DNA of 64,000 nucleotides from Seonamhaeicola algicola (GTDB lineage: Bacteria > Bacteroidota > Bacteroidia > Flavobacteriales > Flavobacteriaceae), in NCBI RefSeq assembly GCF_007997385.1, contig NZ_VOSC01000012.1, positions 496,001-560,000 on the forward strand. The letters run 5' to 3'. The notes beneath the pieces are model-generated. The model searched no databases. It saw only the letters and a program-made list of their open reading frames with translations, and had not been told where the DNA came from. Of this stretch, positions 35,778-44,756 are shown one piece after another. The stretch's first letter is position 1, and every line of letters starts with the position of its first letter. A program made the position numbers and the translations under genes.

Positions 35778-35813
35778 AAAAGGTTTACAGAAGAAATAAA
35801 TCTTCTGTAAACC
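35778..35813 (-). terminator. Terminator between the Oar-like receptor and the PhoD-like gene
   Basis: GGTTTACAGAAGA (35782-35794) pairs perfectly with TCTTCTGTAAACC (35801-35813) around a 6-base loop. On the minus strand the stem is followed by TTTT (35781-35778). It follows the receptor stop by 53 bases. Confidence 0.85.
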
Positions 35814-35866
35814 AGCCTTTTTAGTTTAATAATTTCTCATTAAGCAAAGGCAACTAACAATGTTGT

Positions 35867-38800
35867 TTAAAAAGAGTATTTTGCGCCAAGTTGTAGCCTC
35901 CATGGTGTACCACCAATAGGCTCTGTACCTGCACCAGTTTGTACGTTGTATGAGTAAGAATTTGTTGCTTGGTCAAATCCATTTACTTTCATTAGTTCTC
36001 TGTTTCCGTAGTTGTGGCTTGTTCCCCATTCTTTGTTTAATAAGTTAGCTAAGTTAAATACATCGGCAGATAGTTGTAAGTTTTGTTTACCGTAAAACTT
36101 AATGTCTTTAGTTAAGCGCATATCTACAGTGTAATAAAAAGGGTTTTTACCACCATTTCGTTTTGCAAAACCACCAAAGCTTTCTCTTAAATAATCTTTA
36201 TAGCCTTTTGTAGTTTCAGGATCGTTTAATATTTGGTTGTAAGCTTCGGCTATTTCAGTTGGGGTATTTGGGTTGTTAGGGTCATAAACATAAGCTATAT
36301 CATTACTTAAATTAAAGTCTCCATTAACACTTGTGGTATTATCTACTTTAAATGAATACCTAGAACCACCTGTACCTATTGCAGTAAGGCCTAATTTAAA
36401 GCCTCTCCAGGTTGGAGTTGCACCGTTTAAAATAACTTTACTTCCAAAGTGATTATCTGAATATCCGTAATTTAAGGTTCTTGGGTCTCCTTCAACAGGT
36501 AAAAATGTAGAGGTGTTTGCAACGCAGCAGTTATATGAAGAGTTGTCTTTTGTTTTGTTAAATGTTATACTTGCATTTAAGTATCCATCTTTTCCAATTT
36601 TAGATCCGCCATTAATAATCAATGCAGCTTGGTCTAATATGCCATCTGATGTTAATAATAAAGCGCGTCCTACTTTATCAGTTTTTCTTGAGGCTTTCCA
36701 ATCTACCCTTCCATTACTACCAATGGTGTTTGCTGGTACAAAAACATCTCTTCCGTTAGGAGTTGTAAAAAAAGGATCGTCTACTAAATTAGCTTCTTGA
36801 TAGGTGTAGTTATTTTTTGTATGGCTTAATAAAGCATTAATGCCTAAATAAATACCGTTATCAAAAAAGTGTGTGTAGTTTAAATTAGCCTTAAAGGTTG
36901 TTGGAACTTCAAAATCATCACTTACAGCGTTAATTGTAGAAAAAGGTGTTTCGCCATCTGGCACACCTGGTACAGTAGATGGGTCTTGCCTATATGCTTC
37001 AAAATTTGGAGGAGGTACATTATCTCCAGATACATCAATGGCACCTAATAATACGCCACTATTTTGAATGTTGTTTACTTGGGCATAGTAATGTGGTTGC
37101 GATGAAAATACACCACCACCAAGTTTTAAAATATCTTTGTCATTACCATTTATATTCCAAGTCATTTGTAATCTTGGTTGAATATTATCAAAATCTGTAG
37201 GTTGATTGCTTGTTTTTATACCTAATTCGTCATACACAACAGGGTTGAATGCTCCTGCTTTTGAAAAAATAGTAGCATCCCAACGTAAACCTGCAATTAT
37301 ATTAATGTTTTTATGAATGTTAAAATCGGCTTCAGCAAATAAAGATAAATCATAAACGGTTTGTTCTACTACAGGAGGTACACCTGTTAAAGGTACTTCT
37401 CTTGCATATCTGCTTGCGGTTTCATTTTCAAAATCATCTAAAGAATCAAAAAAGAAGCGTCCGTTTTGCTCATTTGATAATAATGTTTCTAAATATGTAA
37501 TGGTGTTGTCTGTACCAAAAGTATAGTTTACATTATCTGTACTTAAGTAAGTAGTATTTGCAATATGTACTTGTTGTTCTAAATTGGTTTCAGGAGAATA
37601 ACGTTGGCCACCTAACTGAAAGGTTCTAGATCTAGTATTACCGTTTGGCAATTGAGATGTTACATCAACTATGGCTCTAGGAATGTTAGAACTAGGTAAT
37701 TGCGAACTTGGTAAATAAGCACGTTCTGCGTGTTGGTATTGTAGTTTAAATTCATTGGTTACTTTTTCTGAAAATACAGAGCGTAAGGATAACAATGTAC
37801 TGTTTTCATGAGACTCAAAGTCTGACCAAGATTCTGCAATTTCAAAGTTAGAATTGTCACTTGTGCTCATAGGGCTTTTGTACTGATTGTATAAATTTCT
37901 TAAAGTAAGCGTATGCTTATTGTTAATTTGCCAATCTAAACGCACAAATAAGTTGTGTGCTTGTGTTTCTCTGTCAAATTGCCCTACTTGTTTTGCATCA
38001 CTAACGCCGTATTGGTTTCCTGCAATGTCTAAAAATCTATCTAAATTTTCTTGTGTTACACCGTAACGGTTTTCATCATCTTCAGATTGAATATCTGCAA
38101 TGGTTACTGGGCTCCCTGCATCTTGTCTTTCATAAGTTGTAAAAAAGTGTAACTTGTCTTTAATAATTGGACCACCTAAGCTAATACCTGTTTGTAGGGT
38201 ATAAAAATCAGCATCTCTTTCTTGCCCCCTAATATCATATTTGCTTTGTAAAGCATCGGCTCTGTAAAAGCCAAAAGCACTACCGTGAAATTCATTTGTT
38301 CCAGATTTTGTTACTGCATTTAAAGAACCGCCACTTTGACGCCCTTGAGTTACTGTATAATCATTAGTGGAAACTTCAAATTCTCTAATAGCTTCTTGTG
38401 AAATGGTAAAAGGGCCACGGCCTACTTCGCCAGCAGTTAGTGTATTACGCGCGTTAGCTCCATCAATAGTAATATTGGTAGATGTTCTTCTTTGTCCTCC
38501 TAAGTTTAAAGATCCGCCTCCTTGTAGTGGAGATAAGCTAGTTAAACGTGTAAAGTTTCTACCTTCTGCAGGTAAGCTTTTAATTTGCTGACTGCTAATT
38601 TTTGTAGAAGCACCTAGTTGTTTTATACGTTTTGTCATGCCGCTGGTTTTTAGTACAACAGCTTCTAAATCATATGCGCTTTCTTCTAAATTAATATTTA
38701 ATACAATTTCATCACTTAAATTTAATTCTAAATCATTTTGAGTAACGGTTTTATAACCTATGTATGAAACTGTAATGGTGTAAGGGCCAAGAGGTAATTG

Positions 38801-39010
38801 TTTTAAAATAAAATCACCTTCCATGTTAGAGTTGGTACCCGTTTTAAAACCTGTAGCTGTGTTTTGTATTAAGATGTTTACTCCTAATAAAGGCGCGTTA
38901 TTAGTATCAGTTATTTTTCCTTTAATTGATGCATTGGTTGATTGGGAAAAGGTTGATACTGAGCATAAAACTATAGTTATTAAAACTAAAATTTTGTTCA
39001 TTGTTTTCAT
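35867..39010 (-). CDS. Oar-like TonB-dependent receptor
   Basis: A 1047-residue outer-membrane protein. Signal peptide to about residue 22 (CSVSTFSQ), then a CarboxypepD-regulatory-like domain (IKGKITDTNNAPLLGVNILIQ), a region SGMTKRIKQLGASTKISSQQ before the plug, the plug (LPAEGRNFTRLTSLSP, INIDGANARN-like TNITIDGANARN), and a long barrel ending QLGAKYSF. The long plug with SGGSLNAVTKSGTNEFHGS is typical of Oar-type receptors, which have no SusD partner. The PhoD-like gene follows, and a Pho-box-like repeat lies upstream, so uptake of a phosphate-containing compound is a reasonable guess. Confidence 0.9.
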   Translation of the reverse strand: MKTMNKILVLITIVLCSVSTFSQSTNASIKGKITDTNNAPLLGVNILIQNTATGFKTGTNSNMEGDFILKQLPLGPYTITVSYIGYKTVTQNDLELNLSDEIVLNINLEESAYDLEAVVLKTSGMTKRIKQLGASTKISSQQIKSLPAEGRNFTRLTSLSPLQGGGSLNLGGQRRTSTNITIDGANARNTLTAGEVGRGPFTISQEAIREFEVSTNDYTVTQGRQSGGSLNAVTKSGTNEFHGSAFGFYRADALQSKYDIRGQERDADFYTLQTGISLGGPIIKDKLHFFTTYERQDAGSPVTIADIQSEDDENRYGVTQENLDRFLDIAGNQYGVSDAKQVGQFDRETQAHNLFVRLDWQINNKHTLTLRNLYNQYKSPMSTSDNSNFEIAESWSDFESHENSTLLSLRSVFSEKVTNEFKLQYQHAERAYLPSSQLPSSNIPRAIVDVTSQLPNGNTRSRTFQLGGQRYSPETNLEQQVHIANTTYLSTDNVNYTFGTDNTITYLETLLSNEQNGRFFFDSLDDFENETASRYAREVPLTGVPPVVEQTVYDLSLFAEADFNIHKNINIIAGLRWDATIFSKAGAFNPVVYDELGIKTSNQPTDFDNIQPRLQMTWNINGNDKDILKLGGGVFSSQPHYYAQVNNIQNSGVLLGAIDVSGDNVPPPNFEAYRQDPSTVPGVPDGETPFSTINAVSDDFEVPTTFKANLNYTHFFDNGIYLGINALLSHTKNNYTYQEANLVDDPFFTTPNGRDVFVPANTIGSNGRVDWKASRKTDKVGRALLLTSDGILDQAALIINGGSKIGKDGYLNASITFNKTKDNSSYNCCVANTSTFLPVEGDPRTLNYGYSDNHFGSKVILNGATPTWRGFKLGLTAIGTGGSRYSFKVDNTTSVNGDFNLSNDIAYVYDPNNPNTPTEIAEAYNQILNDPETTKGYKDYLRESFGGFAKRNGGKNPFYYTVDMRLTKDIKFYGKQNLQLSADVFNLANLLNKEWGTSHNYGNRELMKVNGFDQATNSYSYNVQTGAGTEPIGGTPWRLQLGAKYSF

Positions 39011-39099
39011 TTCTGTTGTTTAAATTTTGTTTTTTTCAGCAGGCAAAACTATACAACAGGTTTAGCTAACTAATGTTAATTTTTAACACGCCGCAAAAG

Positions 39100-39128
39100 T
39101 TAACATTCACTTAAGGTTTTCATAACAT
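39100..39128 (-). promoter_or_regulatory. Pho-box-like 11-bp repeat upstream of the Oar-like receptor
   Basis: On the plus strand TTAACAT, TTAAGGT and ATAACAT begin at 39100, 39111 and 39122, exactly 11 bases apart. Read on the coding (minus) strand they are ATGTTAT, ACCTTAA and ATGTTAA with 4-base gaps, close to the PhoB-type layout of 7-base half-sites every 11 bases. It lies 90-118 bases before the start codon, rather far from the candidate -7 box at 39044-39051, so it is only a candidate. Confidence 0.35.
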
Positions 39129-39345
39129 TTTATAGTTTGTATCTTGTGTTAATTTTTGGTTTTCAAATGTTTATGTGTTTTATTTTAAAGCTTTAGTTAC
39201 GTGTTAAGCTTGAGTATAATTTGATATTTTTAATACTTTTGAAGTTGCTTATTTGTAGTTGTTTTTTTAAAAATTAATTTGGTTGTACATGTTATAATGG
39301 AAGTAAACCCTAGTTTTATTTATGTAATTATTACTAAGTAGTTAC

Positions 39346-39376
39346 AAAAAAAACCACGCTATAGCATGGTTTTTTT
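39346..39376 (-). terminator. Terminator after the thioredoxin-like gene
   Basis: AAAAAACCACGC and GCATGGTTTTTT pair with one C/A mismatch around TATA, with a T-run on the minus strand. It lies 25 bases after the stop of the thioredoxin-like gene and probably ends the second SusCD operon. Confidence 0.8.
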
Positions 39377-39400
39377 ATAGTAAGAAAGTGAACTAATTTT

Positions 39401-40609
39401 CTAAATAGTTTCTATAGCCCTTTTTAAGTTAGTAACTGATGGGTGCGTGTTATTACCGCCAGCTTTTTTATTTTCTTCAAAGAAAACATTAAATGCATTT
39501 AAGGCGTTTTCTTTTTCTTTTTTATGTAAATATAGCTTTGCTAACATTAAATTACCCATTATAATTCCTGTTTCTTTATCTGATGAAAAATCTTGAGCTT
39601 TCTTTAAAAAGTCATTAAAAATTGATGTTTCTGCAGCTAGTTTTGGGGTTCTTAAAATTTCATCGCAAATACTGTTATAAACGTATATGTATTTTTGGTC
39701 TCCTTTTAGTGCTTCTACATCTTCAATTTTACCGTTGTACCATTTTTTTAGTTGATTATTCTCTATATAAAAAGTGTAAGTTAAATTTTTTGAGATATCT
39801 CCGAAACCACTTATATCAAACTGTTTATTACATCTTTCAATTTCGGTATATAGTTTTTTTAAACTTTTACAGTTCTTTACATAAGCTTTTAAGTGTGCCA
39901 TTATGGGGCTTCCTAAAACACTGTTGTAAGTATAATCTTCAGCTATTTCTTTTATTTGTAATTTGTTTTCAAGCAAATAATTGTAAGCTTTTGAGTTGTA
40001 TGGGTATTGAGCTGATGCTATTATGTAAAACAAATCTTTTGTTATAAACTTATCTAAAGATGATAGTGCAATAATATCTTTAGCTACAATAGAAGCATTC
40101 TCTTTATCATATTGATCATTTAAAGCTTTTAAATAGGTTGTTAAAAAGTTGTAATCTCTATTGCCAGCTATGTATTTTTCTTTTAAAACATCAATTCGTA
40201 AGTTGGGGTTTAAGGCAGATTTTGCGCCCTCAATTAAATCTTCAGCTTGTTTACCGCCTACTAATTTGTGTACGGCATTTCCGTTACCATCAATAAATAA
40301 TAAAGTTGGGTAGGCTTGTACACCATATTTTTTGTTTAAATCTATACCTTCACCTTTTTCCATATCTACTTTAATACTTATAAAGTTTTCATTAAAAAAG
40401 TTGCCTACTTCTTCTTGCGGAAATATTTCTTTTGTCATCCATTTACAAGGGCCGCACCACGTAGTGAAGCAATCCATAAACAACAATTTATTTTCTTTTT
40501 TTGCCTTTGCTAGTGCTTCGTTAAATGATGAATGTTCAAACGAAACCCCTTGAGCAAATGACACGTTGCAAACTAGTACAACTGCTAGTAGTGTTAAAAT
40601 TTTTTTCAT
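39401..40609 (-). CDS. Exported thioredoxin-domain protein
   Basis: A 402-residue exported protein with signal peptide to about residue 20 (VLVCNVSFAQ). The thioredoxin fold is at the N-terminus, with the active site WCGPC (Cys52, Cys55) in FTTWCGPCKWMTKEIFP and the cis-Pro segment YPTLLFIDGNG. It is followed by about 260 helical residues of no recognised family, with possible TPR-like helices. The layout (thioredoxin first, helical tail) differs from TlpA. It is the last gene of a run SusC, SusD, TlpA, TlpA, thioredoxin on the minus strand, and precedes a terminator. Confidence 0.85.
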   Translation of the reverse strand: MKKILTLLAVVLVCNVSFAQGVSFEHSSFNEALAKAKKENKLLFMDCFTTWCGPCKWMTKEIFPQEEVGNFFNENFISIKVDMEKGEGIDLNKKYGVQAYPTLLFIDGNGNAVHKLVGGKQAEDLIEGAKSALNPNLRIDVLKEKYIAGNRDYNFLTTYLKALNDQYDKENASIVAKDIIALSSLDKFITKDLFYIIASAQYPYNSKAYNYLLENKLQIKEIAEDYTYNSVLGSPIMAHLKAYVKNCKSLKKLYTEIERCNKQFDISGFGDISKNLTYTFYIENNQLKKWYNGKIEDVEALKGDQKYIYVYNSICDEILRTPKLAAETSIFNDFLKKAQDFSSDKETGIIMGNLMLAKLYLHKKEKENALNAFNVFFEENKKAGGNNTHPSVTNLKRAIETI

Positions 40610-40715
40610 TATTTTGTTTTTATTTTTACGTAACTATGACGCTATATTTTTAAAACCCTCTCGTTATAAAAATGTTAAAGTTTATTTTAGATTACGGTTA
40701 TAAAACTGCACCTAT

Positions 40716-42119
40716 TTAGTTTAGTAGTGTGTTTAATAACGGCCTAATTTCTTTGCTTGATGGCCTTGGTGCATTTGCGCTAACTATGTTACCGTTTGGA
40801 TCTATTAAAATAAATTTAGGAATACCATTTACTTTATAATCTTTAATGAATTTTGAGTTGAAAGCTTTATCTGCTAAAAGCTGCACACCTCCCATATTAT
40901 TATTAGTTACCATGTTTTTCCATGTGTTGTAAGCTTTTTTAGTATCTACAGATATGCTTACAAAGGCAATGTTTTTATTGTGAAATTCTTTTTCTACTTT
41001 TTCCAAAAAAGGAATTTCGTATTTACATGGGCCACACCAAGTTGCCCAAACATCAATGTAAACATATTTACCTTTAAAATCTTTTAAAGATGTGGATCCA
41101 CCAGCATGATTTTCGTAGTTTTCAAACGTTGGTGATGGCTGTCCTTTACTTAAAACTTTTAGTTCATTATAAAGTTTTGTTATAGTTGCTTTATCAGTTT
41201 CATTAGTAGCATTTGTTGCATAATAATTATAAATCGGTTCTAATACATCTTCTCTAGGTAAACCTGTGTTAGTTTCATAAAACAACATTTTATTTTTAAT
41301 GAATTCACTAGGGATGGTATTATAAACTTTTAAGCGCTCTAATATAGGAGGATTGTTTTTTTTAGTATTTTTTACCGTAATATCCTTATAAAAATTAAAC
41401 AATTGGTATTGATACAATCTTGAAAACATAAAATCTTCATCTCTATCATAAGTTAAAGTATCTAAAGTCTTTGTTAAAGTTTTTGAAGGTGTGTATGTAG
41501 AATCTTTACTTAAGTATGGGTATACATTTTTGTACCTAGCAATAAAATCTATGTATTGATAATTTATAGCTCTTTTTTCCTTGTTTTTTATACTGTTTGG
41601 TATACTATCTGTGTTTGATAATGCTGTTTCTAAACTGGCCTTTATACTGTTTATTTTAGAAATAAAATTAGCTTCTTGTAATGAAAAAATACTTGCGTTT
41701 CCAGTTGGGTTTTTATAAGCATTGTTTACAATGCTATCTTTTTTTACATGGTATTTAGCAACTCCTGAACCTTCGCCATTTAGTTTTAATGAATTTTTGA
41801 AATTATTTGCGTTATAGTTAATGCTAAGGTTTGCGCCATTGTAAAGATGCAGAGTCATTTTATTGTTGCCTTGGGCATACCAATAGATACCGTTTAATAT
41901 GTTTAATGTATCTCTAAATGTACCATCTTCAGAAATTTTAATACTGTGTTTTGGGTTCGGGTTTACATCAAACATTAAATCACTAGTTAAGGTGATATTT
42001 TTTTGATTTGAATTATCAATTTTTCCAGAAATCACAATATAATCTACTGGTTTAGTTTGGGTTTGTTTACATGCAACTACACTAAATGCTATACTAAATG
42101 CTAAAAGAAGTTTTTTCAT
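40716..42119 (-). CDS. TlpA-family thiol-disulfide oxidoreductase, lipoprotein with DUF4369-type domain
   Basis: A 467-residue lipoprotein (lipobox FSVVAC, Cys17). The N-terminal 110 residues are beta-rich and DUF4369-like (YIVISGKIDNSNQKNITLTS), the middle is helical, and the last 150 residues form a TlpA thioredoxin domain with WCGPC (Cys362, Cys365) in WATWCGPCKYEIPFL and cis-Pro in VNGIPKFILID. It probably faces the periplasm and works on disulfides. It lies 7 bases after the gene at 42127-43200, with which it is probably co-translated, and 106 bases before the third thioredoxin gene. Confidence 0.88.
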   Translation of the reverse strand: MKKLLLAFSIAFSVVACKQTQTKPVDYIVISGKIDNSNQKNITLTSDLMFDVNPNPKHSIKISEDGTFRDTLNILNGIYWYAQGNNKMTLHLYNGANLSINYNANNFKNSLKLNGEGSGVAKYHVKKDSIVNNAYKNPTGNASIFSLQEANFISKINSIKASLETALSNTDSIPNSIKNKEKRAINYQYIDFIARYKNVYPYLSKDSTYTPSKTLTKTLDTLTYDRDEDFMFSRLYQYQLFNFYKDITVKNTKKNNPPILERLKVYNTIPSEFIKNKMLFYETNTGLPREDVLEPIYNYYATNATNETDKATITKLYNELKVLSKGQPSPTFENYENHAGGSTSLKDFKGKYVYIDVWATWCGPCKYEIPFLEKVEKEFHNKNIAFVSISVDTKKAYNTWKNMVTNNNMGGVQLLADKAFNSKFIKDYKVNGIPKFILIDPNGNIVSANAPRPSSKEIRPLLNTLLN

Positions 42120-42126
42120 TTTTATT

Positions 42127-43200
42127 TTAGTTTAAAATTTTTGCTAATTCATCTGTTAAATTATCGGTGTATTGGTGCTTGTAAATTATTTTTCCTTCGG
42201 GTGATACTAATATTAAATGCGGAATAGCAACTACAGCATATTTAGAGCCAACATCAACAGGTAAATTAGCATCATCTATAACTTGTGGCCATGGTAATTT
42301 GTGTTGTTTTACAGCTTCAACCCACTTGTCGTAATTTTTATCTGTACTAATACTTAAAATGGCTAGCTTTTCTTCAGAATATGATTTTCTTATTTCTTTT
42401 AATTCAGGAAAACCTTTAATACATGGCCCACACCAATAGGCCCAAAAATCTATTAAAAGATGTTTACCTTTATAATCTGATAATGAAATGTCTTTATTTT
42501 CTATACTTTTTAATGTGAAATTTGGTGCTGGTTGCCCTACTTTTACTAAGTCTAAATTTTTACGACGTTCCACCAAGGGTTCTAAAAAGTAATTGTTGAG
42601 TAAACTAACATCAAAACTATTTATAACTTTATCTAATGTTGTTGCATCTGCACTCCAAAATTGCGCATAAGCCGTTTGCGCTAGTGCCACATTTTCTGGG
42701 TGCTTTTTAATGGTTTCAATAAGTTTATTGGCGTAATTGTTTATAAAATTAGTTTCGGCTTCGGTTGGGTCTTTTTTGTATTTTAAGCGTTCCATTTTAG
42801 CTATTCCTAAAGCGTTACTAATTTTTAAAAACTCATTGTGTTTTGGTGTGCCTTCAACAATAAGACTATCGTTTTCAATAATTAATTTATATGTTCCTAC
42901 ACCAGTAAAAAGTTGGGTGCTGTAAGTTTTGTTGTTATGCCTTAGGGTTACACGTCTTAAAGCTTGGGTTGTATCTATTTCAATAATTGATACGTTGTTT
43001 TTTAAAGAATCTTTTATGGTAAATTTATTGTATTCTTCCATACTTTGAACGCGTTGGTAGGGAGCAATAGATATTTCACCTGTGCCAACACCACTAGTAT
43101 GTACTTCTATTTTACAGGTGCTTAATGGTGTTTCTTTTTTTGTGTTACAAGCTGTAATTATCAAAAAAAGAAACAATAGTTTTATTGTTATTTTTTTCAT
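42127..43200 (-). CDS. TlpA-family thiol-disulfide oxidoreductase, lipoprotein
   Basis: A 357-residue lipoprotein (lipobox LIITAC, Cys18). The first 100 residues are beta-rich (CKIEVHTSGVGTGEISIAP) and distinct from the DUF4369 domain next door; the C-terminal thioredoxin domain has WCGPC (Cys257, Cys260) in WAYWCGPCIKGFPELKEI and cis-Pro in VVAIPHLILV. It is the first of the three thioredoxin-fold genes after the second SusD gene, separated from it by a hairpin of 13 base pairs. Confidence 0.88.
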   Translation of the reverse strand: MKKITIKLLFLFLIITACNTKKETPLSTCKIEVHTSGVGTGEISIAPYQRVQSMEEYNKFTIKDSLKNNVSIIEIDTTQALRRVTLRHNNKTYSTQLFTGVGTYKLIIENDSLIVEGTPKHNEFLKISNALGIAKMERLKYKKDPTEAETNFINNYANKLIETIKKHPENVALAQTAYAQFWSADATTLDKVINSFDVSLLNNYFLEPLVERRKNLDLVKVGQPAPNFTLKSIENKDISLSDYKGKHLLIDFWAYWCGPCIKGFPELKEIRKSYSEEKLAILSISTDKNYDKWVEAVKQHKLPWPQVIDDANLPVDVGSKYAVVAIPHLILVSPEGKIIYKHQYTDNLTDELAKILN

Positions 43201-43272
43201 AAATAATGGAATTATTGAAGCGGTTTTAAATAAAATTTAAACCTTTATAAAGCTTCGTTTTTTTTGATGAAA

Positions 43273-43304
43273 GAAGCCAAATAGCGTAATTGCTATTTAG
43301 CTTC
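43273..43304 (-). terminator. Hairpin between the second susD and the thioredoxin genes
   Basis: GAAGCCAAATAGC (43273-43285) pairs with GCTATTTAGCTTC (43292-43304) with one mismatch. On the minus strand the tail TTTC is a weak T-run, so it would stop only part of the transcripts and lower thioredoxin expression relative to SusCD. Confidence 0.6.
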
Positions 43305-43332
43305 TTAAGCTTAAAAGGAATTAGAAAACTTT

Positions 43333-44745
43333 TTAATCTCTTATATTTTCGCCAATTTCAGGGTTTTGCGAAATATATTTTTGAGCTATTGGTAAAGCCC
43401 AATTATTGCTGTTTGCAGGCAATGTATATGTAGTGCCATTGTACGTGTGTGTAATATCTATAGTAGGTGTATCAAATACATTATAACGTTTTAAATCGAA
43501 GAAGCGATGCCCTTTCATTATAAGCTCTAAACGTCTTTCTCTTTTTGCCCAAGCCAGTACTTCAGCTTGATCTGTGCTAGATAGAGGTGTAAATTTACCT
43601 GTATCCATGCGTTTTTCGCGTAGTGTATTCAAATCTGCCAAGGCGGCATCTAAATTGTTTAATCTTGCATAACATTCTGCCCTGGTAACATACATTTCTG
43701 GCGTAGAAGGCCCAATAGGTTTAAAGTTTCTTATAAAACCAACGGCATAAATTTTCTCAGGTCCAGTAAGTCCGTAAAGTTCAGGGCCTGCAAATGTTCG
43801 TCTACGTTGGTCATTGTCTTCTAAAAGGCTTAAATAATCATCAGAAGCTATTGTAAAACTATACGTTGCATTTGATGCTTTGTGCCAAATAATTTCTGGA
43901 TCTTCTTGTGGTTTATCACTTTGTCTTGCAATGCCAGGGAAAAACCAATCTGGATAGGTGTTAAAATCCACTACCGTGTTTGATAAAGCTAATGCATCAT
44001 TTGAAGCGTTAAGAGCATTCTCATAATCGCCCATGTATAAATAAACTCTTGCTAATAAACTATAAACACCCGCTTTAGATGGACGATGTACTAGCTCTGG
44101 GGTATCGGGTAAATATAAAACAGCCTCGTTTAAATCGTTCAAAATAAGTTCATATACCTCTTTTACTGTAGCACGTGGAAACTGAAGGCCTGTTAATTGA
44201 CTTGTGAGTCTTAAAGGTACGCCTAAATCAGTATCGGCTGTGGTTGGGTTGTAATGCTTACCATATAAATTTACAAGGTAAAAATATGCAAAAGCCCTAT
44301 GTGCTAATGCTTCGGCTTTTAGCGCCATTTGTTCATCTAAAGTACCGTCGGTTGTGTTTAAAATTTCTTCTAACACAATATTGGTAACATATATTTGGCC
44401 ATAAAGTGCAGACCAATCTGGATCTTCTTGTGCTGGTGTGTAAATGTTATCATTCCAAGTGAAGGTATTTGTACCAACATCTCCTTCAGGATAAAAACTA
44501 AGAAGGTTATCGGTAATCATAACATCATCACTTGCTAATTCTGTATTAGCAGCTGTATTAACAAAACCAGGGGATATTACTTGTAGGCCATCAACACCAA
44601 ATACGTCGGTTTGGTCTAAAAGTAGCCTATAATCATTAATTTTAGTGGGAATTACTTGACCTTTTGGTTGAATGTCTAAATATTCTTCTCTATCACAAGA
44701 AAACACTAAAAGCGCAAGACAAAGTATGTATATAGTATGTTTCAT
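43333..44745 (-). CDS. SusD/RagB-type outer-membrane lipoprotein (second locus)
   Basis: A 470-residue lipoprotein (lipobox LVFSC, Cys17). It begins REEYLDIQPKGQVIPT, like many SusD proteins, and shows AEALAHRAFAYFYLVNLYGKHYNP in the TPR core and KRERRLELIMKGHRFFDLKRYNVF at the C-terminal side. It is shorter than the other SusD in this window (599 residues). It starts 11 bases after the susC stop, so the two are coupled. The ligand is unknown and no glycan enzyme is beside it. Confidence 0.93.
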   Translation of the reverse strand: MKHTIYILCLALLVFSCDREEYLDIQPKGQVIPTKINDYRLLLDQTDVFGVDGLQVISPGFVNTAANTELASDDVMITDNLLSFYPEGDVGTNTFTWNDNIYTPAQEDPDWSALYGQIYVTNIVLEEILNTTDGTLDEQMALKAEALAHRAFAYFYLVNLYGKHYNPTTADTDLGVPLRLTSQLTGLQFPRATVKEVYELILNDLNEAVLYLPDTPELVHRPSKAGVYSLLARVYLYMGDYENALNASNDALALSNTVVDFNTYPDWFFPGIARQSDKPQEDPEIIWHKASNATYSFTIASDDYLSLLEDNDQRRRTFAGPELYGLTGPEKIYAVGFIRNFKPIGPSTPEMYVTRAECYARLNNLDAALADLNTLREKRMDTGKFTPLSSTDQAEVLAWAKRERRLELIMKGHRFFDLKRYNVFDTPTIDITHTYNGTTYTLPANSNNWALPIAQKYISQNPEIGENIRD

Positions 44746-44756
44746 GAGTTTATTAT

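Larger units (their letters stand above)
39011..39400. other. 390-base gap: receptor promoter region and thioredoxin gene terminator
   Basis: The gap holds no ORF. On the minus strand a -7-like TAGTTTTG lies at 39051-39044, followed upstream by a set of TTAACA-type repeats (39074-39128) described separately. Near its right end is the terminator of the thioredoxin-like gene. The middle is plain AT-rich sequence. Confidence 0.6.
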
